DNA from: Chloroflexota bacterium
GTDB taxonomy: Bacteria; Chloroflexota; Dormibacteria; Dormibacterales; Dormibacteraceae
Length of the DNA stretch: 42,671 nt
Direction of reading: 5' to 3'
Assembly (NCBI GenBank): GCA_005880175.1
Contig: VBJR01000215.1
Span: 392 to 43,062 of the forward strand
Below are positions 8,080 to 15,676 of this stretch, piece after piece. The first letter of the stretch is position 1. Every line of letters starts with the position of its first letter. Position numbers and translations under genes: made by a program. Under the pieces are notes generated by a model. It worked only from the letters and a program-made list of their open reading frames with translations. It was not told the origin of the DNA and searched no databases.

Positions 8080-8874
8080 TCAGCGGCAGTGCTCTCTCAG
8101 CTTCAACTGAGTCACTTTCAGGTGTGAGGTATAGGCCCATACGTCATATCGCGTCACGGCGCCCACCGAGCGTGAGACGCCGATCCACTGCAGGGGAAGC
8201 GGCCTGTCCCAGTCGAGCGGTCTGATGTCGAAGTCCAAGCCAAACTCGAGGTGCCGCCCAGGCTCGACAACCATCTCTTCGATGAGCTCCTGTACCGCGG
8301 CGGTCCTGGGCTCCTCGTCGGCGATGATGCCGCCCCCGATCAGCTGGTACTGCGCCGCAACACGCTCCCACTCGAACAGGAAGTAGGACTGGCCATCCAC
8401 CATCGCCTTGACGAGCACGCACGCCACGCTACGGCTCCTCGCGGGTGCCGGGTCGATGCCGCTGGCGGCCAGTTGGAGGCGCTTGTCGTCCACGATCCGC
8501 AACAGGTAGGGTGCTGCATCCAGCAGCGCGCCGATGGCGATGTCATTGCCGACTCCTCGCCGCATCCAGTTGTTCAGTAGAGGTCGAGCATTGGCAACAT
8601 ACCAGGCAAGGCTGCGGGTGAAGTACGCGGGCATCTCGCCGCGGTGGCGGTAGCGGTCGCCGCGTTCGTGGACGACGTCGAACACGCCGAGCACGACGAG
8701 GATGATCGCGGTGGCGAGCTCGAGTTCTCGCAGCGGCAGAGCGCCGAGGCTCAGGGATGCGCGAGACGCGATCTGGGCGATGGTCTGAGACGGCTCGTCG
8801 CCCGTGGGAATGGAGTTGAGAACCGCCGTCACCAGCTGTCTGTACTGGCTCAGTTGGCTGTCTGCGGTGCTCAT
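8080..8874 (-). CDS. Helical domain plus NUDIX protein, copy 1
   Basis: 264 residues: an unrecognised helical N-terminal domain (about 1-115, with RGEMPAYFTRSLAWYVANA) and a NUDIX domain (about 148-264). The Nudix box at 180-203 keeps its glutamates (QELIEE, 195-200) but has Gln where the consensus REUXEE has Arg, so hydrolysis may be altered or the fold may serve as a nucleotide sensor. The start ATG overlaps the stop of copy 2 (ATGA), so the two copies are coupled. The stop TGA replaces a Trp codon of copy 2 and separates the NUDIX from the TIR part. Domain assignment is firm for NUDIX, none for the N-terminus. Confidence 0.8.
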   Translation of the reverse strand: MSTADSQLSQYRQLVTAVLNSIPTGDEPSQTIAQIASRASLSLGALPLRELELATAIILVVLGVFDVVHERGDRYRHRGEMPAYFTRSLAWYVANARPLLNNWMRRGVGNDIAIGALLDAAPYLLRIVDDKRLQLAASGIDPAPARSRSVACVLVKAMVDGQSYFLFEWERVAAQYQLIGGGIIADEEPRTAAVQELIEEMVVEPGRHLEFGLDFDIRPLDWDRPLPLQWIGVSRSVGAVTRYDVWAYTSHLKVTQLKLREHCR

Positions 8875-9878
8875 CGCTGAGAGCCGAGTTCCCGCTGGAC
8901 CGCTGCGACGATATCGCCGAAGGCCTCCCTGATATCGTCCGTATAGTGAAGCTCATGCAACCCAGCGAGGTTGGAGAAGGCATCGCAGCCGCGCTGCCGC
9001 ACGATGATTGCCTTCGTGAATCCGAGCCTACCCTGGAACAGCCCGGTTTCGTGGACGACGTTCTGTCGGGCACGCAACCCGCCACCGGCCTGCTCGTCCT
9101 CGGCGGTGTGGACCAGGATGGCGAACGCGGCCCGATCTATCAAGTGCCTGAGAAGGTCAGTGGTGGTGTAGCCAGCCTGTTGCTCGGATTCGTATGTGAC
9201 GACATGGTAACCGTGACGGTCGCGCAAGTGCTCCGCCAACTTACGCCACGCAGAGCTGCGTCCATGACCAATGAAGACGCTGGTCCGCCCGTCCCTCGCC
9301 AACTCGGAGCTGTCCTGAAAGCTCGGAATGTCCTCGCTGCCGATGGAGTTCGGGACGGCGGCGAGACCGCCGACGAGGTGCGCGTTGATCATCTCGTACA
9401 GGACCGGGTCGCCAGTTCTTCGGCCGGACTCCGTCTTGCCATGCAGCATCTCATCGATGCTTAGCCAGCGACAGTGCTCCCTCAGCATCAGCTGGTCGAC
9501 CTTTAATAGGACGCCGTACGTCCACACCTCGTACCGCGTCAACGCACCCACGGTGCGCGACACCCCGGTCCAGTGCAGTGGCGGTGATCGGTTCCAGTCG
9601 AGCGCATGAATCTCGAATTGGCGTCCGGACTCGAGCCGTCGCCCCGGCTCGACGGCCACCTCCTCTGTCAACTCGTGCGCTGCCGCAGTCTCCGGCTTCT
9701 CGTCTTCCTGGATACGGCCGCCGATCAGTTGATACTGCGCCGCCTCGCGGTCCCACTCGAAGAGAAAGTATGGTCGCCGGTTCACCACCGTCTTGACGAG
9801 CACGCAGGCCACGCGCCGGGTCCGAACGGGCTCGACCTCAGGACCGGCGAGCCCGAGCCGCCTGTCCTCGATCGTCAC
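8871..9878 (-). CDS. NUDIX-TIR fusion, copy 2 (C-terminal part)
   Basis: A continuous frame holding a NUDIX domain (VACVLVKTVVNRRPYFLFEW; box GGRIQEDEKPETAAAHELTEE, with His for the usual Arg and all three glutamates kept) joined by HCRWLSIDEM to a TIR-like domain (SVFIGHGRS; RARQNVVHETGLFQGRLG). It aligns along its full length with the copy 1 NUDIX and TIR parts. The frame is open further upstream, but homology begins at about 9878, where a GTG could start translation with GAGG ten bases ahead. The preceding helical domain is in another frame, separated by a short deletion. The TGA stop overlaps the ATG of copy 1. Confidence 0.8.
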   Translation of the reverse strand: MTIEDRRLGLAGPEVEPVRTRRVACVLVKTVVNRRPYFLFEWDREAAQYQLIGGRIQEDEKPETAAAHELTEEVAVEPGRRLESGRQFEIHALDWNRSPPLHWTGVSRTVGALTRYEVWTYGVLLKVDQLMLREHCRWLSIDEMLHGKTESGRRTGDPVLYEMINAHLVGGLAAVPNSIGSEDIPSFQDSSELARDGRTSVFIGHGRSSAWRKLAEHLRDRHGYHVVTYESEQQAGYTTTDLLRHLIDRAAFAILVHTAEDEQAGGGLRARQNVVHETGLFQGRLGFTKAIIVRQRGCDAFSNLAGLHELHYTDDIREAFGDIVAAVQRELGSQR

Positions 9879-10197
9879 CGACGCCGGACCTCGTCCAGTT
9901 GTTGACGAGCGCTTGCGCGTTGGCAACGTACCATGCGTAGCTACGCAGGAAGTACGTCGGCATCTCGCCGCGGCAACGGTACCGTGTGTCGTGCCGCACG
10001 AGAAGGCTGAATGTGTCCAGCACAACGATGATGGTATTGGTCACGGACGCAATGTGTTCTGCTGGGAGGCGATCAAAATGCTGGACCACTCTCGACGCGA
10101 TCTCAGTCACGGACTGCGGAGATTCCTCATGAGTGGGGATCCGGGAAAGGATCCGCGCTATGAGCAGCCTGTGCTCGTTGAGGTCCCGGTCCGCCAT
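9838..10197 (-). CDS. Helical N-terminal domain of NUDIX-TIR copy 2, frameshifted
   Basis: 119 residues that match the N-terminal helical domain of copy 1 (here RGEMPTYFLRSYAWYVANA; copy 1 RGEMPAYFTRSLAWYVANA), then run into an unrelated Arg-rich tail after GVGDD. Compared with copy 1 about 14 residues are missing after that point and the NUDIX part continues in another frame. The shared string GTGACGATC sits at the joint. I chose ATG 10197 (MADRDLNEH) because it matches the length of copy 1; an in-frame ATG at 10236 would add 13 residues. If the deletion is real, this is a stand-alone helical protein overlapping a NUDIX-TIR protein; if not, copy 2 is one protein of about 470 residues. Confidence 0.7.
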   Translation of the reverse strand: MADRDLNEHRLLIARILSRIPTHEESPQSVTEIASRVVQHFDRLPAEHIASVTNTIIVVLDTFSLLVRHDTRYRCRGEMPTYFLRSYAWYVANAQALVNNWTRSGVGDDRGQAARARRS

Positions 10198-10289
10198 GGC
10201 CAATCTCTCTTCCCTCCGCCAGCCACCTTTTGCCATGCGTTGCTGAACCGAAGCTGGGGTCTGCGCTAACGCCGTAAAGGTTTACACCT

Positions 10290-10319
10290 TAGCATGGCAG
10301 CGACCGGCGACGCTGTCAA
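10290..10319 (-). promoter_or_regulatory. Putative promoter of the NUDIX-TIR pair
   Basis: Reading leftward, a perfect -35 TTGACA (10319-10314) is followed after 18 bases by ATGCTA (10295-10290). Just beyond is a low-GC inverted repeat AAGGT-N4-ACCTT (10278-10290 region), a possible operator. The -10 is weak, so the assignment is tentative. Confidence 0.4.
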
Positions 10320-10432
10320 GTTGGCGCGTGCACGACTCTTGTTCTCACCACTGAGTCAGGAAGCGTGAACAGGCGTCAACCCGGGCGTGGGAACGTAGTG
10401 TTCTCGGGGCGGCGGGCTGACGCACGCCCTGC

Positions 10433-10438
10433 TACAGT
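10433..10438 (+). promoter_or_regulatory. -10 box of the P-loop gene, near-leaderless
   Basis: TACAGT lies eleven bases before the GTG start, leaving about five bases of leader. No good -35 is seen. A ten-base direct repeat ACAGGCGTCA flanks the box, at 10369-10378 and 10456-10465. Confidence 0.4.
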
Positions 10439-10449
10439 TTCCCCCGACC

Positions 10450-11124
10450 GTGAGCACAGGCGTCAGTCCGAGGGTGGTCGTTCCTCCCTCAGCAGCTGCA
10501 ACTTCGTCGCATTGCCTCGTCGTTGAGTTCGCCGGCACCCCACGAGCCGGGAAGACCAGCGCCCTGCAAGGTCTCAGCGACCGCTTGAGCGCCGAAGGCC
10601 GCCGGGTCCAGCTCGTCAGGGAGCGGGCCGGCAGCTGGCCGTTCTCCGCCAGGCGGCACCCGCACTTCAACCTGTGGACGGCCACCGCGACGTCAGCTCT
10701 GATGATCGAGGCCATGCACGCCGACGTGGACCTGGTGCTCGTCGATCGTGGTCTGTTCGACGCCCTCTGCTGGATGGAGTGGTACCGGCGCCTCGGCCAC
10801 TTGACGCCGCACGAGCACCGGGCGATCGGCGGCTTCCTCCGGGTGGGGCCTCTCCGAAAGATGATCCACTTGGTGCTCGTGATGACGGTCGAGCCCGAGG
10901 TGGCGATCCAGCGAGAGCTGGCCACGCGGCCTCCCGCCATGGGATACACGCCCGGCACGGTCGTGAACACGGAGACGTTGGCCTTGCTGAACGACACGAT
11001 CGCTGCGGTGGCGAACCGGCATCGCAACGAGTTCAACCTGCACGAGCTGGACACCACGGCCATGAGCCCCGAGGAGACGCTCCAGCGTGTCGCGGGCGCC
11101 GTGCGGGCCCTTCTCTCCCGCTAA
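10450..11124 (+). CDS. P-loop NTPase, nucleoside/thymidylate-kinase-like
   Basis: 224 residues. Walker A at 29-37 (GTPRAGKTS), a DRG motif at 99-101 in the position of the DR(S/G) base of deoxynucleoside kinases, and a RELATRPP segment at 156-162 resembling a lid region. It fits the 'AAA family ATPase/dTMP kinase-like' group that phosphorylates a nucleoside or nucleotide; the true substrate is unknown. It is divergent from the NUDIX-TIR pair over a 252-base gap and may belong to the same system. Start GTG is chosen because a -10 box sits just upstream. Its stop overlaps the stop of the convergent LLM gene by three bases. Confidence 0.75.
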   Translation: MSTGVSPRVVVPPSAAATSSHCLVVEFAGTPRAGKTSALQGLSDRLSAEGRRVQLVRERAGSWPFSARRHPHFNLWTATATSALMIEAMHADVDLVLVDRGLFDALCWMEWYRRLGHLTPHEHRAIGGFLRVGPLRKMIHLVLVMTVEPEVAIQRELATRPPAMGYTPGTVVNTETLALLNDTIAAVANRHRNEFNLHELDTTAMSPEETLQRVAGAVRALLSR

Positions 11125-12143
11125 CCCAACCCCGCCACTTCCGCCACCCGCTCCATCGACCGGCGCACCGACGCCGTGTCCAACCCCCCGTACCGGAAGT
11201 TCAGGGACAGGTCCGTCACCCCCAGCCCCTCCAACCACGCCAGCTGCCGCCCCACGTGCTCGTCATCTCCCAGCAGGGACCCAGACACGATCTGCTCCGT
11301 CGGCACATCGGCCGACGGCTCCGTGCCCGACATGTCCACCAGGCCCGCCCGGACTCGTTGGGTTCCCGCCATCAGCCGGCCCGTGATCCGGTACATCAGC
11401 CGGCCCGCCTGCGCTCCCCGTTCCACCTCCGCCGCGTCGCCGTGGTGGGCCAGCAGCTGCGCGCCGAACCGCACCGAGTCCGGGGTCACCGACCGCCGAG
11501 CGCACTCCGCCTCGAACGCGCGCCGGAACTCCTCCACGAAGCCTCTGCCGCGGACGCCCACCGCGATGAACGGGTACAGCCCGCGGTCCAGCGCGATGCC
11601 GAACGACGCCGCCGAGCCGCAGGCCAGCCAGGCCGGCGGTCGCGGCCGCTGGACCGGCCGCGGCGTGACCGTGATCGCCGGGAACGGCCACCGGCCGTCC
11701 TCGTTGGCCACGTCCGGGCCCGCCCACAGCTTCGACAGCACTGCCAACCCGTCCGCCATCGCCGCCGCCGAGTCCTCCAGCCGCAGCCCGAGCGGCGTGA
11801 ACTCGTACGGCGCATAGCCCCGGCCGAGGCCGACCTCCAGCCGGCCGCCCGTCAGCTGGTCTGCCTGCGCGATGTCCTCGGCCAGCCGCACGGGGTTGTG
11901 GAGCGGCAGCACGATCACGGCCGTCCCGATGCGGACCCGGCTCGTCCGCTGCCCGATCGCGGCCGCCAGCATCAGCGGGTTCGGGATCGCGCAGTAGTTC
12001 GTGAAGTGGTGCTCGGCGAGGAGCACGCCGTGGTAGCCCAGCCGCTCGGCCAGCTCCGCGTCCTCCAGCAGGTTCCGGTAGATTTCCTCGAACCCCGTCC
12101 GGTCGTCGGTCCGCTGCCCGATCAGAAAGGTCCAGATCCTCAT
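11121..12143 (-). CDS. LLM class (luciferase-like) flavin oxidoreductase
   Basis: 340 residues of the LuxA/alkanal-monooxygenase-like group: MRIWTFLIGQ at the start, GYHGVLLAEHHF with the typical E-H-H motif, VRIGTAVIVLPLHNP, and GRLEVGLGRGYAP. It should use reduced FMN or F420; substrate unknown. I place the start at the internal ATG (MRIWTF) since family similarity begins there and a -10 TATACC (12167-12162) lies 18 bases upstream; the longer frame from 12173 would begin upstream of that promoter. It is divergent from typA with overlapping -10 boxes. Confidence 0.87.
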   Translation of the reverse strand: MRIWTFLIGQRTDDRTGFEEIYRNLLEDAELAERLGYHGVLLAEHHFTNYCAIPNPLMLAAAIGQRTSRVRIGTAVIVLPLHNPVRLAEDIAQADQLTGGRLEVGLGRGYAPYEFTPLGLRLEDSAAAMADGLAVLSKLWAGPDVANEDGRWPFPAITVTPRPVQRPRPPAWLACGSAASFGIALDRGLYPFIAVGVRGRGFVEEFRRAFEAECARRSVTPDSVRFGAQLLAHHGDAAEVERGAQAGRLMYRITGRLMAGTQRVRAGLVDMSGTEPSADVPTEQIVSGSLLGDDEHVGRQLAWLEGLGVTDLSLNFRYGGLDTASVRRSMERVAEVAGLG

Positions 12144-12161
12144 CGGCAGTTCAGTGTGCAC

Positions 12162-12169
12162 GGTATAGT
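12162..12169. promoter_or_regulatory. Overlapping divergent -10 boxes
   Basis: GGTATAGT reads as TATAGT rightward (12164-12169, 18 bases before the typA ATG) and as TATACC leftward (12167-12162, 18 bases before the LLM ATG). The two promoters would compete for polymerase and both give very short leaders. Confidence 0.45.
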
Positions 12170-12187
12170 CCATCGCCGTTGCCCACC

Positions 12188-14023
12188 ATGAGCAGGCTCC
12201 GCCACGACATCCGCAACCTGGCGATCATCGCGCACGTCGACCACGGGAAGACGACGCTGGTCGACGCCCTCCTGAAGCAGAGCAACACGTTCCGGGAGCA
12301 CCAGGAGGTCGGCACCCTGATCCTCGACTCCAACGCGCTGGAGCGCGAGAAGGGGATCACGATCCTGGCCAAGAACACCGCGATCCGCTGGGACGACGTC
12401 ACCATCAACATCATCGACACGCCCGGCCACGCCGACTTCGGCGGTGAGGTCGAGCGGGTCCTGAACATGGCCGACGGCTGCCTCCTGCTCGTGGACGCCG
12501 CCGAGGGGCCCATGCCGCAGACCCGCTTCGTGCTGCGCGAGGCGTTCCGCGTGGGCCTGCGCCCGATCGTGGTCATCAACAAGCTGGACCGGCCCCACGC
12601 CGACCCCGTCCGGACGCTGGAGCGCGTCCACGACCTCTTCCTCGAGCTCGCCGACGACGCCGACCAGCTGGACGCCCCCGTCATCTACGCCATCGCGAAG
12701 GAGGGCCGGGCCGGCCTGGACCCGGCCCGGCTGGAACCGACGCTGGCGCCGCTGTTCGCCGCCATCGTGGAGCACGTGCCGCCCCCGTCCATCGCCGAGG
12801 GCGGCTTCCAGATGCTGGTCGCCAACCGCGGCCACGACGACTACACCGGCAACCTGGCCATCGGCCGCATCTTCCGCGGCTCCATCGCCCCCGGCGACCC
12901 GCTGACCGTGCTCGGGGCCGGCGACGTGGCCCGGCAGGCCCGCGTCGGTCAGGTCCTGCTCCACCGGGGCCTCGAGCGGGAGGCCGTGGACCGGGCCGCC
13001 GCCGGCGACATCGTGCTGCTCACGGGCCTCGGCGACGTCGCCATCGGCGACACGCTGGTCGATCCCGAGCACCCCGAGGCGCTGCCCCGGATCGAGATCG
13101 GCGAGCCGACCGTGCGCATGACGTTCAGCGTGAACACGTCGCCGATGGCCGGCCGTGAGGGCCGCTTCAGCACCTCGCGCCAGCTGCGGGCCCGGCTGTT
13201 CCGGGAGCTCGACGTCAACCTCGGGCTCCGCGTCGAGGAGACCGACTCGGCCGAGCGGTTCCTGGTCAGCGGCCGCGGCGAGCTCCACCTCGCCATCCTC
13301 ATCGAGAGCATGCGGCGCGAGGGCTACGAGTTCGAGGTGTCGCGCCCGGAAGCGATCGTCAAGCGCGTGAACGGCCAGCTGGTCGAGCCGGTCGAGCGCC
13401 TGACCGTCGAGGTCCGCGAGGAGCACCTCGGCGCCGTGACCGAGGCCCTGGGCCGGCGCCGCGGCGAGATGGTGGACAGCGTCTACGACGACTCCGGCGG
13501 CGTCCGCCTGGAGTTCGTCATCCCGACGCGCGGCCTGATCGGGTTCCGCAACGCGTTCCTGACGCTGACCGCGGGCACCGGCCTGATGGGCTCGATCGCG
13601 ATCGGCCACCGGCCCTGGGCCGGCGACCTGCGCAACCAGCGCAACGGCGCGCTCACGGCCTCGGCGCCCGGCACGGCCGTGGCCTACGGCCTGGCCAACG
13701 CGCAGGAGCGGGGGGCCACGTTCATCGAGCCCGGCGAGGCGATCTACGAGGGGATGATCGTTGGCATCCAGCGCCGCGCGGGCGACATGCAGGTCAACGT
13801 GTGCCGCGAGAAGAAGCTGACGAACATCCGGTCCTCGACCAAGGACATCGCGGTGCGCCTGACGCCGTCCACGAAGCTGAGCCTGGAGCAGGCCCTGGAC
13901 TTCCTGGTGGACGACGAGCTCCTCGAGGTCACTCCCGCCCACATCCGGCTGCGCAAGCGGCACCTGACCGAGCTCGACCAGGCCCAGGCCCGCCGCCGCG
14001 CCACGGCCGAACGCTCGGCCTGA
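12188..14023 (+). CDS. typA: Translational GTPase TypA/BipA
   Basis: 611 residues, the normal length for this family. G1 AHVDHGKTT near residue 15, effector-loop EREKGITI, G3 DTPGHADFGGEVERVL, G4 NKLDRPHADP. Then domain II, the EF-G-like domains III and V, and the BipA-specific C-terminal domain (RNQRNGALTASAPGTAVAYG). It binds 70S ribosomes and helps 50S assembly and growth under stress or cold. ATG 12188 (MSRLRHDIRNLAII) is preferred to the TTG three codons upstream. It ends seven bases before the convergent EI24 gene. Confidence 0.97.
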   Translation: MSRLRHDIRNLAIIAHVDHGKTTLVDALLKQSNTFREHQEVGTLILDSNALEREKGITILAKNTAIRWDDVTINIIDTPGHADFGGEVERVLNMADGCLLLVDAAEGPMPQTRFVLREAFRVGLRPIVVINKLDRPHADPVRTLERVHDLFLELADDADQLDAPVIYAIAKEGRAGLDPARLEPTLAPLFAAIVEHVPPPSIAEGGFQMLVANRGHDDYTGNLAIGRIFRGSIAPGDPLTVLGAGDVARQARVGQVLLHRGLEREAVDRAAAGDIVLLTGLGDVAIGDTLVDPEHPEALPRIEIGEPTVRMTFSVNTSPMAGREGRFSTSRQLRARLFRELDVNLGLRVEETDSAERFLVSGRGELHLAILIESMRREGYEFEVSRPEAIVKRVNGQLVEPVERLTVEVREEHLGAVTEALGRRRGEMVDSVYDDSGGVRLEFVIPTRGLIGFRNAFLTLTAGTGLMGSIAIGHRPWAGDLRNQRNGALTASAPGTAVAYGLANAQERGATFIEPGEAIYEGMIVGIQRRAGDMQVNVCREKKLTNIRSSTKDIAVRLTPSTKLSLEQALDFLVDDELLEVTPAHIRLRKRHLTELDQAQARRRATAERSA

Positions 14024-14030
14024 CCGGCGC

Positions 14031-14780
14031 TCAGGGCCCGGTGAGCCGTCGGGCCAGCAGCGTGCCGCCGGCGACCGCCCCCGGCATGCCGACCACCGCG
14101 CCCAGCGGGACGAGGAAGAGCAGGAACGCGGTCACCCCGAACCCCAGCGCCAGCAGCCGGTGCCGCCACAGCAGCCCCAGCCGGTCGCCCAGGCCGAGGC
14201 CGCGCCGCTCCAGCGCGATCGAGGTCAGCTCGACGGACAGGAAGAACCCGGTGACGCAGGCGCCGAGCACGGGCACCACGGTCTGGCCGAGCAGCGGGAC
14301 CAGCCCGAGGACCAGCAGGGCCAGGCCCAGGCCGGTGGTCAGCGCCACCAGCAGCACCCCGTCGCGCAGGGCCCGGCCCACCGCGCGCCACGGCCGGGGC
14401 TCGGGCTCACCGACGGGCAGCCCGCCCTCGCGAACGTCGATCCGCCGCGAGATGGCCTCGTAGAACGGCTGGCCGATGGCCAGGGCCACCGCCGTGTACG
14501 AGACCATCGCAAGCCACAGGGCGCCGACCGCCAGCACCACCTCGACCAGGAGCCGCAGCGCGTCGCGGTCCGTCGGGTTCCAGCCGTTCGCGAACGGCGT
14601 CAGGGCGCCCACGACGGCCGGCAGCGCCACCACCAGCCCGACCACGACGACGATCAGCACCACGAGCGCGAGCACCACCGGCACGAGGCCCAGCGGCCAC
14701 AGGCCAGGCGTGGCCGCGAAGATGCCGAGGCCGCGGACCAGGCAGAGGCAGCCGTCGAGGAGCTGGGGCCGACGCCGCAT
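14031..14780 (-). CDS. EI24 domain (CysZ-like) membrane protein
   Basis: 249 residues with about five hydrophobic segments, beginning MRRRPQLLDGC and followed by the typical GLGIFAATPGLWPLGLVP and a YTAVALAIGQPFYEAIS motif (family 'GxPFxExLS-like'). The C-terminus has the HRLLALGFG and PLGAVVGMPGAVAGGTLL pattern. The EI24/CysZ family includes sulfate permease CysZ, but membership does not prove sulfate transport. It starts two bases after the trehalose-phosphatase stop, so the two are co-transcribed. Confidence 0.85.
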   Translation of the reverse strand: MRRRPQLLDGCLCLVRGLGIFAATPGLWPLGLVPVVLALVVLIVVVVGLVVALPAVVGALTPFANGWNPTDRDALRLLVEVVLAVGALWLAMVSYTAVALAIGQPFYEAISRRIDVREGGLPVGEPEPRPWRAVGRALRDGVLLVALTTGLGLALLVLGLVPLLGQTVVPVLGACVTGFFLSVELTSIALERRGLGLGDRLGLLWRHRLLALGFGVTAFLLFLVPLGAVVGMPGAVAGGTLLARRLTGP

Positions 14781-14782
14781 CG

Positions 14783-15574
14783 TCAGCGGCGCCCGAGCGC
14801 CCGCACGACGCGGTCGAGCAGCGGCGGCACCGCCTCGGGCGGGCCGATCACGAAGTCCGCCGCCTCGGCCACCTCGCCGCCCGTCTCGTCGTTCACCACC
14901 GCCGCCCGGACGCCGGCGAAGCCCCCGCCGGCCGCCTCTCGATCGGTCAGCGCCGCGAACGCGCGCAGGTCGGACAGGTCGTCGCCCGCGTACCAGGCCG
15001 TCGCCAGGTCGGCTGTCTCCTCGGTGATCACGGTGCCCTTGTCGCGATCCACCGCGGGCCGCAGCTCGATCACCATCCGGCCGCGCTGCGCCCGGACCCC
15101 GGTGCGGGCGACGGCCGCCGCCGCCCATGCTTCCACCGCGGCCCGGAGGTCCGGCGCGACCCGGTAGTGCAGCGTCACGGACAGCGGCTGGCGCTCGACC
15201 CGCGCCCCCCGCGGGAGCTCGTCCTCGGCCCGCCGCGCGAGGTCGGCCAGCACCGGGACCCACGGCACAGCCGCCGGGTCGGTGCGCTCGACGCCATCCG
15301 CCGTCATCGTCTGCAGTCCGTAGTGCCCGTGCAGGACCAGGCCGGGCACCCGCTCCAGGCGCGACCGCAGGAACCCGACCGGCCGCGCCGACACCACCGC
15401 GACCCGGCCGAGCAGGCCGGTCAGCGCCGTCAGGGCGTCCACCACGCCCGGCGTCGGCCACACGGAGTCGGGGTCCACCTGGATCGGCGCCAGCGTGCCG
15501 TCGAAGTCGAAGAAGCAGCCGGCGCGTGGTGCGGTGGCGACGAGGCGGCCGATCGCCTCGGCCTCGGAGCGCAT
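14783..15574 (-). CDS. otsB: Trehalose-6-phosphate phosphatase
   Basis: 263 residues of the HAD superfamily, trehalose-phosphatase family. Motif I FFDFDGTLAPI, motif II VVSARP, the ERQPLSVTLHYR and MVIELRPAVDRDKGT cap signatures, and motif IV YAGDDLSDLRAF. It removes phosphate from trehalose-6-phosphate in the OtsA/OtsB route. No otsA synthase is in the window. The ATG at MRSEAEA is chosen (weak GGTGGCGAG upstream); the frame is open upstream but antisense to the GH63 gene. It is divergent from the GH63 gene about 100 bases away. Confidence 0.93.
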   Translation of the reverse strand: MRSEAEAIGRLVATAPRAGCFFDFDGTLAPIQVDPDSVWPTPGVVDALTALTGLLGRVAVVSARPVGFLRSRLERVPGLVLHGHYGLQTMTADGVERTDPAAVPWVPVLADLARRAEDELPRGARVERQPLSVTLHYRVAPDLRAAVEAWAAAAVARTGVRAQRGRMVIELRPAVDRDKGTVITEETADLATAWYAGDDLSDLRAFAALTDREAAGGGFAGVRAAVVNDETGGEVAEAADFVIGPPEAVPPLLDRVVRALGRR

Positions 15575-15676
15575 CTCGCCACCCAGCCTACCCGGGTCGG
15601 GGCGTGCGCAAGAACCCGCACGACGTCCCGGACCGGTTCGCGAGAGCGGATGGCCACCCGCGCCGACGATGAGGGG

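Noticed and set aside
8080..8082. Recoding of TGA as Trp or selenocysteine to restore the NUDIX-TIR fusion
   Set aside because: TGA is the normal stop for most genes in this window, and no selenocysteine-type hairpin is evident just after it. Nonsense mutation is simpler.
10356..11063. Leftward 235-codon frame opposite the P-loop gene
   Set aside because: Ser/Arg/Cys-rich with no family features; the rightward frame has Walker A and DRG motifs.
15167..15676. Extended N-terminus of the GH63 protein
   Set aside because: The region is antisense to trehalose phosphatase, which has all HAD motifs; GH63 similarity begins after 15677.
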